64,000 nucleotides of DNA, from the NCBI RefSeq assembly GCF_902168135.1, contig NZ_CABHOL010000021.1:124001-188000 (forward strand). The letters are read 5' to 3'. Origin of the DNA: an uncultured Fluviicola sp. (GTDB lineage: Bacteria > Bacteroidota > Bacteroidia > Flavobacteriales_D > Crocinitomicaceae). Below are positions 25,791-34,954 of the stretch, in pieces; the first letter of the stretch is position 1; every line of letters begins with the position of its first letter. Position numbers and translations under genes: made by a program. The notes under the pieces were generated by a model. That model did not search any database and was not told where the DNA came from. It was given only the letters and a program-made list of their open reading frames with translations.

Positions 25791-28700
25791 TCACCGAAGT
25801 AAACTCAAATGCCCGTTTCTCTCATGCAAGGTATTGGTCAAATCCTTGAAACGGATGACCCAGGTATATGTTCCGTCCTGAACACGCTCCGTTCCGGCAT
25901 AGGAACCATCCCAGCCAATTTGCATGTTGTGTGACTCGAAGACCAATTCGCCCCAGCGGTTATAAATTTCCATGCTAAAATCTGTCTCTAAAATCCCGTA
26001 TCCGCTTGCCGTAAACGTATTGTTGAATTCATCCCCATCCGGAGTAAATGCATTCGGTACAAACAATTCGAAAGAAGGCTTGACAGTGACTGCCAAATGA
26101 GCCTGGTCCGGACAATTATACTGATTATTGGCATTCAGCGTAACGGTAAACTGACCGTAAGTATCATAACTGTGTGTCGGACTTGTCACATAAGTCATAT
26201 CACCGTCCCCGAAATGCCATTCATATTCCGAAGCATTTTGAGATGTGTTGGTAAAATGGAATACCGGATCAATAGTTGTTACTTCTATTTTATCCGAATC
26301 AAACGAAGCAGTAGCCTGCGGATTAACCGTTAAAAAACCACTCGAAGCAGCCGCACTCTGACAACCGTATTCGTTAATGATTGTCAAAGAAACTTCAAAC
26401 TGTCCGGGCGTATTAAACACGTGTACTGCTGACATATCGTGAGAAATTGTACCATCTTCAAAAGTCCAGGTGTAGGTCCATGAAGGATCGTTCGTCCCGG
26501 AATTCGACACCGAGAAATACTCTCCCTGGCAATAAGCTCCCAAATCCGGGTCCAGGCTGACAACAGGTGGTTCGGAAACCACTACCGTTACATCTGCTGC
26601 AATTTGTTGGTTACATTGGTTTACCGCTGAAAGGATGTAAGTGGTAGTTGCCGCGGGTGTCATGTTTTGTGTAACCGGACAAGAAGTACAGTGCGCCCAG
26701 GAAAGTACAACCGTTTGGTCCGGGCCCGTATAAGCTCCGGTAATTACGACCTCTTCCCCCAAACAAATAATCGGATCCGAAATAGAAGCATAAATATCTG
26801 CCGGATCCAAAGCAATCATGAAAACTGTAGCAGAAGCCCCGATCGCACAGCCATTCGCATCGGATGCATTACAGGTATAAGTTGTCTGAACGAGCGGTGA
26901 AATCACTAATTGCGATCCGGATCCTGTCTGAGGCATCCAATTATAAGAATAAGCCCCTGTGCCGCCACTTACCTGGACTGCAAGCGTTATCGGACTTCCC
27001 GGACAAATAGCTGTGTCTGGCGAAATAAGTATTGCCAATAGAGCAGGCTGAGCAACAAAAACACTTTGGCTCATGGAACAGCCATTTAGGTCTGTAATGA
27101 TGATACTGTAATTTCCGGAGGCAAGCCCGCTAATGGATGTACCGGTTCCACCTGTATTCCAATTGTAAGAATAAGGAGCCGTTCCACCTGAAACCAAAGC
27201 CTGGATACTACCGTTATTAAACCCGTTACAGGTTGGCTCGACAATCGTAAAAGAATTCATTAGCGGTAAAGGCTCACTGATCGCCAAAGCCATGTTACTG
27301 GTGCAGCCATTTTGATCGGTTACAGTTACCGTATAATTTCCGGCAATCAAACCAACTGCAGTTTCGGTTGTTTGGGCCGGATTCGTGTCCCAACTGTATG
27401 AATATGTGCCGACCCCTCCTATTCCCTGTACGTTGATCGATCCGTCAGAACCACCAAAACAAGAAACGTTTGTCCGGCTTACTTCACTCAGCTGAAGCAG
27501 CGGCGGTTCATTGATATCAAAGAAAAGCAGGGTATCACAACCCATCGAATTCAGGATACTTACCGTATGCTGGCCCGGCGCCAGGTTCAAAGCCGAATTG
27601 GAAGAAGCATAAGCTCCACCGTCGAAAGCGAATGAATATGGCCCGGTCAATCCGGACATGGTTACCATTGCCGTTCCGTTGGTCATACCGAAACAGGAAA
27701 CATCCTGCGTTTCGATCAAAACCGATTCCAATACCGGGTTAAAGATAATTTGAGTACTATCGGATGCTTCCGGACAGCCTGTATTGTTCACACTTTCTAT
27801 CTGTATCTGAATGGCTCCGGTATTTAATTCCCCTGCCCCCGGCAAATAATCGACCACCATGGAGGTATCGCTCGGTGAAAATGTTCCGGATCCTCCTGAC
27901 CACAGCACACCCTGAGTATTCGAAGCCGTAGCAGTTAAGGTAATTGCCCCGATATAATTGAGACACACATCGACATTTGCACCTGCATCTACCACCGGAG
28001 GTGCCAATTGTGTAATGGTCACGCTGGCTTGCCGAATGATGCAATTTGTTGCATCGGTAACACTTACCGTGTGTGTCCCGACTCCCAGATTTGCAGCTGC
28101 TGTGCTCGTACCGTCAGACCATAAATAAGTATACGGGGGAGTTCCTCCGGAAGCCTGAGCTGTTGCGGAAACTGTTGATTCATTCGGACAAAGTATGGTG
28201 TCAGGAGCAAAAATTGCTGCACTTAAAGGGGGAGCAAAAGTAACTGTCATCGTATCGCAGATCGGTTCGGTAGTACATCCGTTTGCAGCCATTCCGCAAA
28301 CGAGGTAATCTACCACCGGAGGAGCCAGTGAATTATTTAAAGCCAATACCGTATCACAAGCTGCAGTGCAGGATAGCAAGCCATTCTGCGATCCGGGAGC
28401 TCCCGGATTAATGCTATTCCAGGTGATCGTAGTTTCATCGTAAAACTGGACCCATAATTCATCGGAACATCCGTCACCCAGGGTAAGATTCGGTCCGAAT
28501 ATCGGGTTTGGTATTGTCTCTATCGAAAAGGTATTGAAATTGTTACCCGGCTTACAAAACGTAAGGTGGAACGGACCTGGTCCGTATAAACAAATAGGAG
28601 AACCGACAGGTGTAGGTGCCCCACAATCGATTTGATAGAACAATGCTCCGGGCGGAACTGCTCCTGAGGCGATATTAAATACAATAGCCGACGAATTAGG

Positions 28701-28931
28701 ATGTAAAGTAATGATAAATTCCAGGCATTTATCCGGAGCAGAAGCTCCACAGCAAAACCCGTCCCTGTCTGTGTTTGGACTCACCCATGTCATGTAAGGA
28801 GTTGCGGATAAATCTACCACGAAAGCCGGCGTAATAGAATCGCAATACTGCGAGTAGGAAATAAAAGGGACGAAAATACATGCACCAAACAATAAGTTCA
28901 GCGCACGATGGAGTGGCGTCTTAGTCTTCAT
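25791..28931 (-). CDS. Type IX-secreted adhesin-like protein with SprB and PKD domains
   Basis: A 1046-residue surface protein. Signal peptide residues 1-27; a cysteine-rich N-terminal domain of about 190 residues (GFCCGA, LTFCKPGNN) with no name I know; then four SprB-type repeats (each with GGxxPYxYxW and Y-x-V-x-V-x-D-x-x-G/N-C, about residues 240-630). Next come an Ig-like stretch and two PKD domains (WTFEDG near 800; WHFGDG near 895). The C terminus from LFVPNAFTPDGD to the end is a type B sorting domain (gliding-motility CTD, TIGR04131 type), which directs type IX secretion. The start is ATG 28931 because 28958 would put an extra nine residues before the signal peptide. Confidence 0.88.
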   Translation of the reverse strand: MKTKTPLHRALNLLFGACIFVPFISYSQYCDSITPAFVVDLSATPYMTWVSPNTDRDGFCCGASAPDKCLEFIITLHPNSSAIVFNIASGAVPPGALFYQIDCGAPTPVGSPICLYGPGPFHLTFCKPGNNFNTFSIETIPNPIFGPNLTLGDGCSDELWVQFYDETTITWNSINPGAPGSQNGLLSCTAACDTVLALNNSLAPPVVDYLVCGMAANGCTTEPICDTMTVTFAPPLSAAIFAPDTILCPNESTVSATAQASGGTPPYTYLWSDGTSTAAANLGVGTHTVSVTDATNCIIRQASVTITQLAPPVVDAGANVDVCLNYIGAITLTATASNTQGVLWSGGSGTFSPSDTSMVVDYLPGAGELNTGAIQIQIESVNNTGCPEASDSTQIIFNPVLESVLIETQDVSCFGMTNGTAMVTMSGLTGPYSFAFDGGAYASSNSALNLAPGQHTVSILNSMGCDTLLFFDINEPPLLQLSEVSRTNVSCFGGSDGSINVQGIGGVGTYSYSWDTNPAQTTETAVGLIAGNYTVTVTDQNGCTSNMALAISEPLPLMNSFTIVEPTCNGFNNGSIQALVSGGTAPYSYNWNTGGTGTSISGLASGNYSIIITDLNGCSMSQSVFVAQPALLAILISPDTAICPGSPITLAVQVSGGTGAYSYNWMPQTGSGSQLVISPLVQTTYTCNASDANGCAIGASATVFMIALDPADIYASISDPIICLGEEVVITGAYTGPDQTVVLSWAHCTSCPVTQNMTPAATTTYILSAVNQCNQQIAADVTVVVSEPPVVSLDPDLGAYCQGEYFSVSNSGTNDPSWTYTWTFEDGTISHDMSAVHVFNTPGQFEVSLTIINEYGCQSAAASSGFLTVNPQATASFDSDKIEVTTIDPVFHFTNTSQNASEYEWHFGDGDMTYVTSPTHSYDTYGQFTVTLNANNQYNCPDQAHLAVTVKPSFELFVPNAFTPDGDEFNNTFTASGYGILETDFSMEIYNRWGELVFESHNMQIGWDGSYAGTERVQDGTYTWVIRFKDLTNTLHERNGHLSLLR

Positions 28932-29241
28932 AATACAGTCATTAAACTCAACGTTCAAATGACGTAAAAAAAGACGAGGTGTCTAATTTTAAACAAAATG
29001 ATCGTAATTTAATTTAATCTATGAAAAAATGGCACTGGTCTTGCAGTAAGTGCAATTTGACCTGTAAATCCACTAAAATCAAACTAAAAACGCTAAAACA
29101 ATTGTTGTATCAATTACCCTTTTGCATGAATATTTCGGGTATACAAATGAATATTTGACATTCGGATCTTACCCGAAACCGGCTACTAAAAAAAATCGCA
29201 CGATATTTCTACCGTGCGATTCATTCAACTATTGAATTTAA
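28932..29241. other. Intergenic stretch between the adhesin gene and serS
   Basis: No gene seen. It contains a direct repeat ATGAATATTT at 29126-29135 and 29147-29156 (start to start 21 bases, two helical turns) and the serS terminator at 29194-29221. Confidence 0.5.
29194..29221 (-). terminator. serS terminator
   Basis: A perfect 9-bp stem (29194-29202 with 29213-29221) around a 10-base loop, followed on the minus strand by a run of eight T. It lies 20 bases after the serS stop. Confidence 0.85.
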
Positions 29242-30513
29242 TTAATCGATTCTTGTGAATCCGGTGTATTTATGCAATACCTCCGGAATTTCAATGCCAT
29301 CCAGTGTTTGGTAATTTTCCATAATGGATGCCATAATTCTTGGCAAAGCCAAAGCCGAACCGTTCAGGGTATGTGCCAGGTAATTTTTCTTATCACTTCC
29401 CTTGAAACGCAATTTCAGACGGTTTGCCTGGAAGGTATCAAAACGGGAGCAAGAACTTACTTCCAGCCATTTTTCCTGTGCTGCGGAATACACTTCGAAG
29501 TCATAAGTCATTGCCGAAGCGAAACCGGTATCTCCGCCACATAAACGCAAAATACGGTAATGCAGACCCAATTTTTCCAATAAGCCTTTTACATGGTCCA
29601 CCATTTCTGTCAGGGCACGTTCCGTATTTCTCGGGTGTTCGATGCGTACGATTTCTACTTTGTCAAATTGGTGCAAACGATTCAACCCACGCACATGTGC
29701 TCCGTAACTTCCCGCTTCACGACGGAAACATGGAGTGTAACCGGTCATTTTGATGGAGAAATTCTCATCCGGAAGCACGACATCGCGGTAGATATTTGTC
29801 AATGGAACTTCTGCTGTCGGGATCATGTATAAATCGTCAACAGGCATGTGGTACATTTGTCCTTCCTTATCCGGAAGCTGTCCCGTACCATATGCACTCG
29901 CTTCATTCACTACGTGAGGAACAATGAATTCTTCATAACCTGCTTTCTCCGCTTCTTCCAGGAAGAACTGGATCAATGCACGCTGCAATTTTGCTCCTTT
30001 TCCTTTGTAAACCGGGAATCCGGCTCCGGTGATCTTCACCCCCAGTTCAAAATCGATCAGGTCGAATTTCTTGGTTAATTCCCAATGCGGAACTGCTCCC
30101 TTATGCAAAACAGCAGGCTCGCCCACTACTTCAACCGTTTCATTGTCTTCTTCGTTCTTTCCGGCAACAACCAATGCATTCGGAACGTTCGGAATTTGAT
30201 AAAGCAAGTTTGTAATTTCATTCTCCAGTGCATCTACCTGCTCTTTTAACTGGCTTTCTTCCTGCTTTAAATCAGCAGTTTTTGATTTAGCGGCTTCTGC
30301 TTCCGCCGTTTTACCGGTTTTGAAATACTCACCGATTTCTTTGGCAATCTTATTCAATTCGGATGCAATGGATTCCATGGATGTTTTTGCTGCACGCCAT
30401 TGCTGGTCTTTTGCAATAATTGCATCAATAGTCTCTGTCACGTCCATGTTGCGCTTCTTCAATGCAGTGATGATTTCATCACGTTCAGCGCGGATTTTAG
30501 TCATTTCTAACAT
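29242..30513 (-). CDS. serS: Seryl-tRNA synthetase
   Basis: Charges tRNA-Ser with serine. 423 residues, the usual bacterial length. The N-terminal ~100 residues form the long tRNA-binding coiled coil (DAIIAKDQQW ... EEAQ-type heptads). The class II catalytic core shows motif 2 (CFRREAGSYG) and motif 3 (GSALALPRIMASIMENYQ), and the serine site TAEVPLTN. Transcribed on its own between two terminators. Confidence 0.98.
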   Translation of the reverse strand: MLEMTKIRAERDEIITALKKRNMDVTETIDAIIAKDQQWRAAKTSMESIASELNKIAKEIGEYFKTGKTAEAEAAKSKTADLKQEESQLKEQVDALENEITNLLYQIPNVPNALVVAGKNEEDNETVEVVGEPAVLHKGAVPHWELTKKFDLIDFELGVKITGAGFPVYKGKGAKLQRALIQFFLEEAEKAGYEEFIVPHVVNEASAYGTGQLPDKEGQMYHMPVDDLYMIPTAEVPLTNIYRDVVLPDENFSIKMTGYTPCFRREAGSYGAHVRGLNRLHQFDKVEIVRIEHPRNTERALTEMVDHVKGLLEKLGLHYRILRLCGGDTGFASAMTYDFEVYSAAQEKWLEVSSCSRFDTFQANRLKLRFKGSDKKNYLAHTLNGSALALPRIMASIMENYQTLDGIEIPEVLHKYTGFTRID

Positions 30514-30568
30514 ACGAATTGAATTAAATCCGGATTAAATTCCGGGAGTTGGTAAAATTAAAATAAAA

Positions 30569-30604
30569 AAAGGCGAATCCCGAAACTGTCGGAACTCGCC
30601 TTTT
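30569..30604 (-). terminator. rpmA terminator
   Basis: An 8-bp stem (30569-30576 with 30596-30603/4), extended through the AATCCC/GGAA region, with a T-run on the minus strand. It separates rplU-rpmA from serS. Confidence 0.75.
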
Positions 30605-30625
30605 CAAAAAATCTATATTATTCGA

Positions 30626-30895
30626 TTAAGCTTCCGCAGTTTCAAATGGAACTACCGATACAAACGAACGATTATCTCTTTTCTTACGGAACTCAACTGT
30701 TCCGTCAGTCAATGCATATAATGTATGGTCTTTTCCAATACCCACATTATTTCCAGGGTGGTGAGCAGTTCCGCGTTGACGAACGATGATGTTCCCCGCG
30801 ATTGCCATTTGTCCACCGAAAATTTTCACTCCTAAACGTTTGCTTTCTGATTCGCGACCGTTTTTAGAACTACCGACTCCTTTTTTGTGTGCCAT
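30626..30895 (-). CDS. rpmA: 50S ribosomal protein L27
   Basis: 89-residue protein of the large ribosomal subunit near the peptidyl-transferase centre. Begins [24 protein letters not shown], the usual mature-type N terminus, so no cleavable pre-sequence of the Firmicutes kind. Second gene of the rplU-rpmA operon, 35 bases after rplU. Confidence 0.98.
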   Translation of the reverse strand: MAHKKGVGSSKNGRESESKRLGVKIFGGQMAIAGNIIVRQRGTAHHPGNNVGIGKDHTLYALTDGTVEFRKKRDNRSFVSVVPFETAEA

Positions 30896-30930
30896 GTTTT
30901 CTAATTTTTTATCCGTCTACTGACAGAGAA

Positions 30931-31242
30931 TTACCCTTTAATATCTGTAATTGTAATTTGTGTAAAAGATTGACGGTGTCCGTTTCTTTTCACGTATCCT
31001 TTTCTGCGTTTTTTGCGGAAAACGATAACTGTATCACCTTTAACGTGATCATTCACTTGAGCAGTAACTAATGCTCCTGCGATAGCCGGGGCGCCAATGT
31101 TCACTTTTCCTCCGTTGTCAACCAATAAAACACGATCAAATTCTACTTTTGATCCTGTCTCAGCATCCAAACGGTGTACAAAGATCTTTTGGTCTTTTTG
31201 CACTTTAAATTGCTGCCCTGCTATTTCTACTATTGCGTACAT
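30931..31242 (-). CDS. rplU: 50S ribosomal protein L21
   Basis: 103-residue large-subunit protein. The C-terminal family signature is [20 protein letters not shown] 31242 gives the typical N terminus [11 protein letters not shown] and the usual length; an upstream in-frame ATG at 31275 lies on the promoter and is rejected. First gene of the rplU-rpmA operon. Confidence 0.98.
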   Translation of the reverse strand: MYAIVEIAGQQFKVQKDQKIFVHRLDAETGSKVEFDRVLLVDNGGKVNIGAPAIAGALVTAQVNDHVKGDTVIVFRKKRRKGYVKRNGHRQSFTQITITDIKG

Positions 31243-31272
31243 AACAGATGTTTTAAAATTTAATTTGGAGGG

Positions 31273-31301
31273 CAAAGATAGTAAACTTTTTTAAGAATCA
31301 A
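31273..31301 (-). promoter_or_regulatory. rplU promoter
   Basis: TATCTTTG at 31273-31280 (minus strand) with TTG at 31299-31301 and an 18-base spacer, a full match to the flavobacterial consensus. Leader about 25-30 bases. Confidence 0.8.
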
Positions 31302-31320
31302 CATCTTGAAAGGTTTTTTC

Positions 31321-32415
31321 TTACCTGAAACTCTCCGACTGACTTAAAAAGACCTTCAAATCCGAATAATTTCTTGTTTTTAACAAGCAAACTCTTTGTT
31401 TGTCAAGAACCCAATAGTTCGGCATTCCATTCAGCCGGAAGGCTTCTTCTGCAAAACGGCTGCTAAGATAGGTATTGAATGTCCAGGATCCTTTTTCCAT
31501 CTGTTTCTGCAAATCATCCCTGTTATAAAACGTCAGAATCTGAAAGCGTTCCTGAAGTTTTTCAAGTGAATCCAGTTCACTGATGCAATTCGGGCAATAC
31601 TCATTCCAGAAGGTTATGATTGTATAATCTTTGTCTGAACGTTTCAAAAACGAACTCAGATCGGTCAAACTATCCAGTTGGAAGTTTCCAATTGCCTTTG
31701 AAAACAATAAAGCTGGTGAAAATACAGAATCTTTGATTTTATGCAACGCAAATTGACCTTTGTCATCAACCAATTGAAAAGTGGCATCCCACCAATCGGT
31801 AGAAATTGTATCTACTCTGCCAACCAGATTTACCCGTGAATTGATTGCAGTTGGGAAATAGGTTGTTTCTGATAGAGAAACATAATCGGTGGAGTCAATT
31901 CTTCCGTTAAAATTCCGATCGAGAAATGCTAAGAACAATGGCGGATCTTTCTGAATTTGCACATAACGGGTTAACCTGTTTTTTAGTTTTACATAGCCAA
32001 ATGTTTCATCCAGCTTTTGCTTTTCTTTTAACGGAGGTCCGCTTCCACCATTCGGTTTAGCCATCAATTGCCAGTCAAATTCAACACGGTCTGCCCCGCT
32101 TTCAATGTAAAACACCGAACTATCAGTTAAGCCAAGCTGCATATACATGCAATTCAAACAATTCAATTTCAGTTTTCCGTCTGCACGGATTAATTCGATT
32201 TTAATCGTGTCATAGCGGTAATTCATGTGAAAATAATCAGTAGGAAGCAACTCGATGTAGGATTCTTCTATTCCTTTAATCACCGGATAAATGCGATCGG
32301 AACTCACCAATTGAGTGTATTCTGGTTTTCCGATTTGATCTGCTTTAAACAGGGTGTCTTGCGCGTAGATCTTTGGAACAAAAACTAAGAAGAGAAAAAC
32401 GAAAAGGTGCTTCAT
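31321..32415 (-). CDS. Exported thioredoxin-fold protein (TlpA-like)
   Basis: A 364-residue exported protein with signal peptide residues 1-18. The N-terminal ~230 residues are beta-rich and unassigned, and include an EF-hand-like DxNxxGxxD loop (DRNFNGRID, about residue 170). The C-terminal domain has a thioredoxin fold: TIITFWNEYCPNC with CxxC near residue 275 and a cis-proline in NGMPNYWVLD. It probably acts as a periplasmic disulfide oxidoreductase; its partner is not evident. It sits next to a secreted metalloprotease on the same strand, 64 bases away. Confidence 0.75.
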   Translation of the reverse strand: MKHLFVFLFLVFVPKIYAQDTLFKADQIGKPEYTQLVSSDRIYPVIKGIEESYIELLPTDYFHMNYRYDTIKIELIRADGKLKLNCLNCMYMQLGLTDSSVFYIESGADRVEFDWQLMAKPNGGSGPPLKEKQKLDETFGYVKLKNRLTRYVQIQKDPPLFLAFLDRNFNGRIDSTDYVSLSETTYFPTAINSRVNLVGRVDTISTDWWDATFQLVDDKGQFALHKIKDSVFSPALLFSKAIGNFQLDSLTDLSSFLKRSDKDYTIITFWNEYCPNCISELDSLEKLQERFQILTFYNRDDLQKQMEKGSWTFNTYLSSRFAEEAFRLNGMPNYWVLDKQRVCLLKTRNYSDLKVFLSQSESFR

Positions 32416-32478
32416 TGGATAGTCAATTTATGTCTAAAATAGACAAAAAAACGACTATTCACTCTTCAACGAAACCTT

Positions 32479-34548
32479 TTATTCTACTATCAATGGCAAC
32501 GAAAGAAGGCCATCTATTCCGCTTACTTTCACCAAATAATATCCGGAATCCAATCCTTCCAGAGGAATCGAAAGGGCATTCAAATCTTTCAAATCACTCC
32601 TTTCATAAACAATTCTTCCCTGTGCATCCACTAATTGAACCCGTTTCGGATTCACTTGTTTTTCCCATCTCAACAGGGTGGTTCCCCCTGCCGGATTCGG
32701 ATAAACTTCCATGAATCTTTCAGAACCTACTTCGTGCAATCCCAATTCATTCAATTTTCCAATGCGGATATTGTCTAAAAAGAAGTTGTTCCCGCCTTTC
32801 GATTCAAAACGGAATTTCACCTGCGTATGGTCGGTGAAGTTCGCTGCTCCGCTTATCAACACCGTATCACTCGCCCATTCTGCCAGAGAAACCGGAGTGA
32901 AGGGGGTAGTTACAAACTGGTTCACGGATTTCAGCGTACTGGTTCCTGCATATGTCTTTTTAGTTACCCAGGTCTCCCCACAATCATTCGAAATAAATAT
33001 GCGAAACAGATCGGTATTACTGGAAATCTGCTGTGCATAAGCCCAGTCAAAAGCCACGGCTAAAGTGGTGAATCCGGAAAGGTCCACCGGGTCGGAAAAG
33101 AACTCATATACCTGGTTTGCTCCGCCTTCAAAATTGTTGATCATCGCCGATTGGCTGCTTTGAAAACCGGTGTTTGAAATTTCCCAGTTATAGGGCTGAC
33201 CCACTTCCCGTACATTCCACTTGTCGGAAAAATCAGCCAGGGTGGTTTCAAAACCCTCCGCAATTCCCTGGTCGGAACCAACGGCCGGAAGCACAGTTAT
33301 GTAATCCGAAAGTGTCAACTCAAGTGTATCTGTTCCGTTGCTTACAGTAAGCATAACATCAAATGTGCCCGCCTGGTTGTAAACAACAATTGCCGTATCA
33401 TCGGTAGAAGATCCGTTGACGGTTCCCGATTCAAAATTCCACAATCGGCTCGTTACACCATGCGAAGAGACATCTTTAAACAAAACGGAATCTCCCTGGC
33501 AGATCACACGTTTAGCCGCTTCAAATTTTGCTTCACAAAGCTGGTTGCTTAAATCATCCGTTCCGGTAGCGGCAAGATTTGCAGGAGTCCACAAATTATT
33601 CCGTTGTGCTACCGGGGAATTCAAAGCGGCGTGCATTCTTACTTTTTGACCTTCGGTAAACATCAATGCGCAATAAGCGTAATCCATGTAATTCTGTACA
33701 TTGTCCAAACTGCTGCAGGAATTCGCATTTAAATTACAGGAAGACCAGCCAATGGTATTGGGCGTATCCGTTACCTCATCATCATAGGCACAATTTCCTG
33801 CACTACCCACCGGTAAATAATAGAAGTCGGGAACATTATTCCCGCCCCAAATATGGTACAGGTTCAGATAATGCCCGATTTCGTGCGAAAGGACTGTTCG
33901 TTTGAAGTAATCCGATGTTCCGATCGTTCCCACATAATCATGACGCATTACAATTCCATCCCATTCCGGTATCGTATCTGCAGCGGCAGGCATTAGTGCA
34001 TGACCGGCTAATCCGGCAGCATCATAACACACATAGATGTTCAGGTATTTTTCGGGCGGCCAATGGATCAGGTCTTTTACCTGGTGGTCTCCCGGGTAAG
34101 TTAAGGTGGAAACTGTCCGCGTAATTCCCGAAGTACAATTTCCATCCGGGTCGATCTGCGCCAAACGGATCTCAATCTGTGCATCGGCAGCAATGGATTG
34201 AAATGCCGAAACGATTTGATTGGTATCCGGGTTCAATTTCCGGTATTGGAGATTGACCTGCTCCACGGCATCGTGAATCTGCGAATCGTTGATATTCTCC
34301 GGTCCGTTATTGTGAATGATGTGGAATACAACCGGAATAATATAGGTGGCCCCGGATTTTACAGGGTTTTGTTCGAACTGTTTGGTAAATGATTCCAATT
34401 GCTTTTTGGAACGTTCAAACGCCTGCCGGTATTCAGGATGTTCCAGGAATAATTGGTATTCCATTTCATCGCTTCCGCAATGCAGCATATTTTGAGAAAA
34501 TGCATTCAACCAGGCAAATGCAGTAACGAACAGAAGGATTCCTTTCAT
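32479..34548 (-). CDS. Secreted M43 (pappalysin-like) metalloprotease, type IX cargo
   Basis: A 689-residue secreted zinc protease. Signal peptide residues 1-19; the M43 catalytic motif HEIGHYLNLYH gives zinc ligands H222, H226 and H232, followed by a conserved Met-turn region near residue 290. Downstream are a PKD-like domain (WNFESG, about 370), a jelly-roll/MAM-like domain (about 440-600) and a C-terminal type A sorting domain (VYPNPAGG ... GYYLVKVSG), which marks type IX secretion. ATG 34548 is chosen because it starts the signal peptide. The substrate is unknown. Confidence 0.85.
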   Translation of the reverse strand: MKGILLFVTAFAWLNAFSQNMLHCGSDEMEYQLFLEHPEYRQAFERSKKQLESFTKQFEQNPVKSGATYIIPVVFHIIHNNGPENINDSQIHDAVEQVNLQYRKLNPDTNQIVSAFQSIAADAQIEIRLAQIDPDGNCTSGITRTVSTLTYPGDHQVKDLIHWPPEKYLNIYVCYDAAGLAGHALMPAAADTIPEWDGIVMRHDYVGTIGTSDYFKRTVLSHEIGHYLNLYHIWGGNNVPDFYYLPVGSAGNCAYDDEVTDTPNTIGWSSCNLNANSCSSLDNVQNYMDYAYCALMFTEGQKVRMHAALNSPVAQRNNLWTPANLAATGTDDLSNQLCEAKFEAAKRVICQGDSVLFKDVSSHGVTSRLWNFESGTVNGSSTDDTAIVVYNQAGTFDVMLTVSNGTDTLELTLSDYITVLPAVGSDQGIAEGFETTLADFSDKWNVREVGQPYNWEISNTGFQSSQSAMINNFEGGANQVYEFFSDPVDLSGFTTLAVAFDWAYAQQISSNTDLFRIFISNDCGETWVTKKTYAGTSTLKSVNQFVTTPFTPVSLAEWASDTVLISGAANFTDHTQVKFRFESKGGNNFFLDNIRIGKLNELGLHEVGSERFMEVYPNPAGGTTLLRWEKQVNPKRVQLVDAQGRIVYERSDLKDLNALSIPLEGLDSGYYLVKVSGIDGLLSLPLIVE

Positions 34549-34649
34549 GTTTATAGCAAGTAGTAAGTGAAACAAAGGTAAACGCTTCAATTGAAAAGTT
34601 CTCTGCCTTTCATCATTTTTTAGTCATGCGTTTTAATTGAAAACAAAAA

Positions 34650-34678
34650 ACCCTGACGTTTCTTTCGAAAGTCAGGGT
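34650..34678 (-). terminator. Terminator of the 34701 membrane-peptide gene
   Basis: An 8-bp stem ACCCTGAC/GTCAGGGT (34650-34657 with 34671-34678) followed on the minus strand by TTTTTTG. Confidence 0.8.
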
Positions 34679-34700
34679 CTTGTAATATAGTGCGCAAAAA

Positions 34701-34865
34701 TTAGTTTGCTTCTGTGTCGTCTTTTTCAAATACACGCTTCGGACGCATTTGTTGGTTGATTCCCAATGAAATCCAAAAAGGAAGTACAAATCCCAAAAGG
34801 AATAATAACATCCAAAATGCCATACCTCCGATCAAAAGAAACAATACGATACCAAAAATGCTCAT
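34701..34865 (-). CDS. 54-residue membrane peptide
   Basis: A short gene easily missed: 54 residues starting MSIFGIVLFLLIGG with one long or two short hydrophobic helices (about residues 4-36), then a basic-acidic tail (MRPKRVFEKDDTEAN). It has its own strong terminator 22 bases downstream. It follows batD by about 90 bases on the same strand and may be the last gene of the moxR-bat transcript. Function unknown. Confidence 0.65.
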   Translation of the reverse strand: MSIFGIVLFLLIGGMAFWMLLFLLGFVLPFWISLGINQQMRPKRVFEKDDTEAN

Positions 34866-34954
34866 GATCTATTAATTTGTGTTTTGTGGGGTAAAAGTAG
34901 TAAAAAAATCAAAAGTGAATCTTTTTAAAACAACTTTTCTGTCAAAAAAAGACC

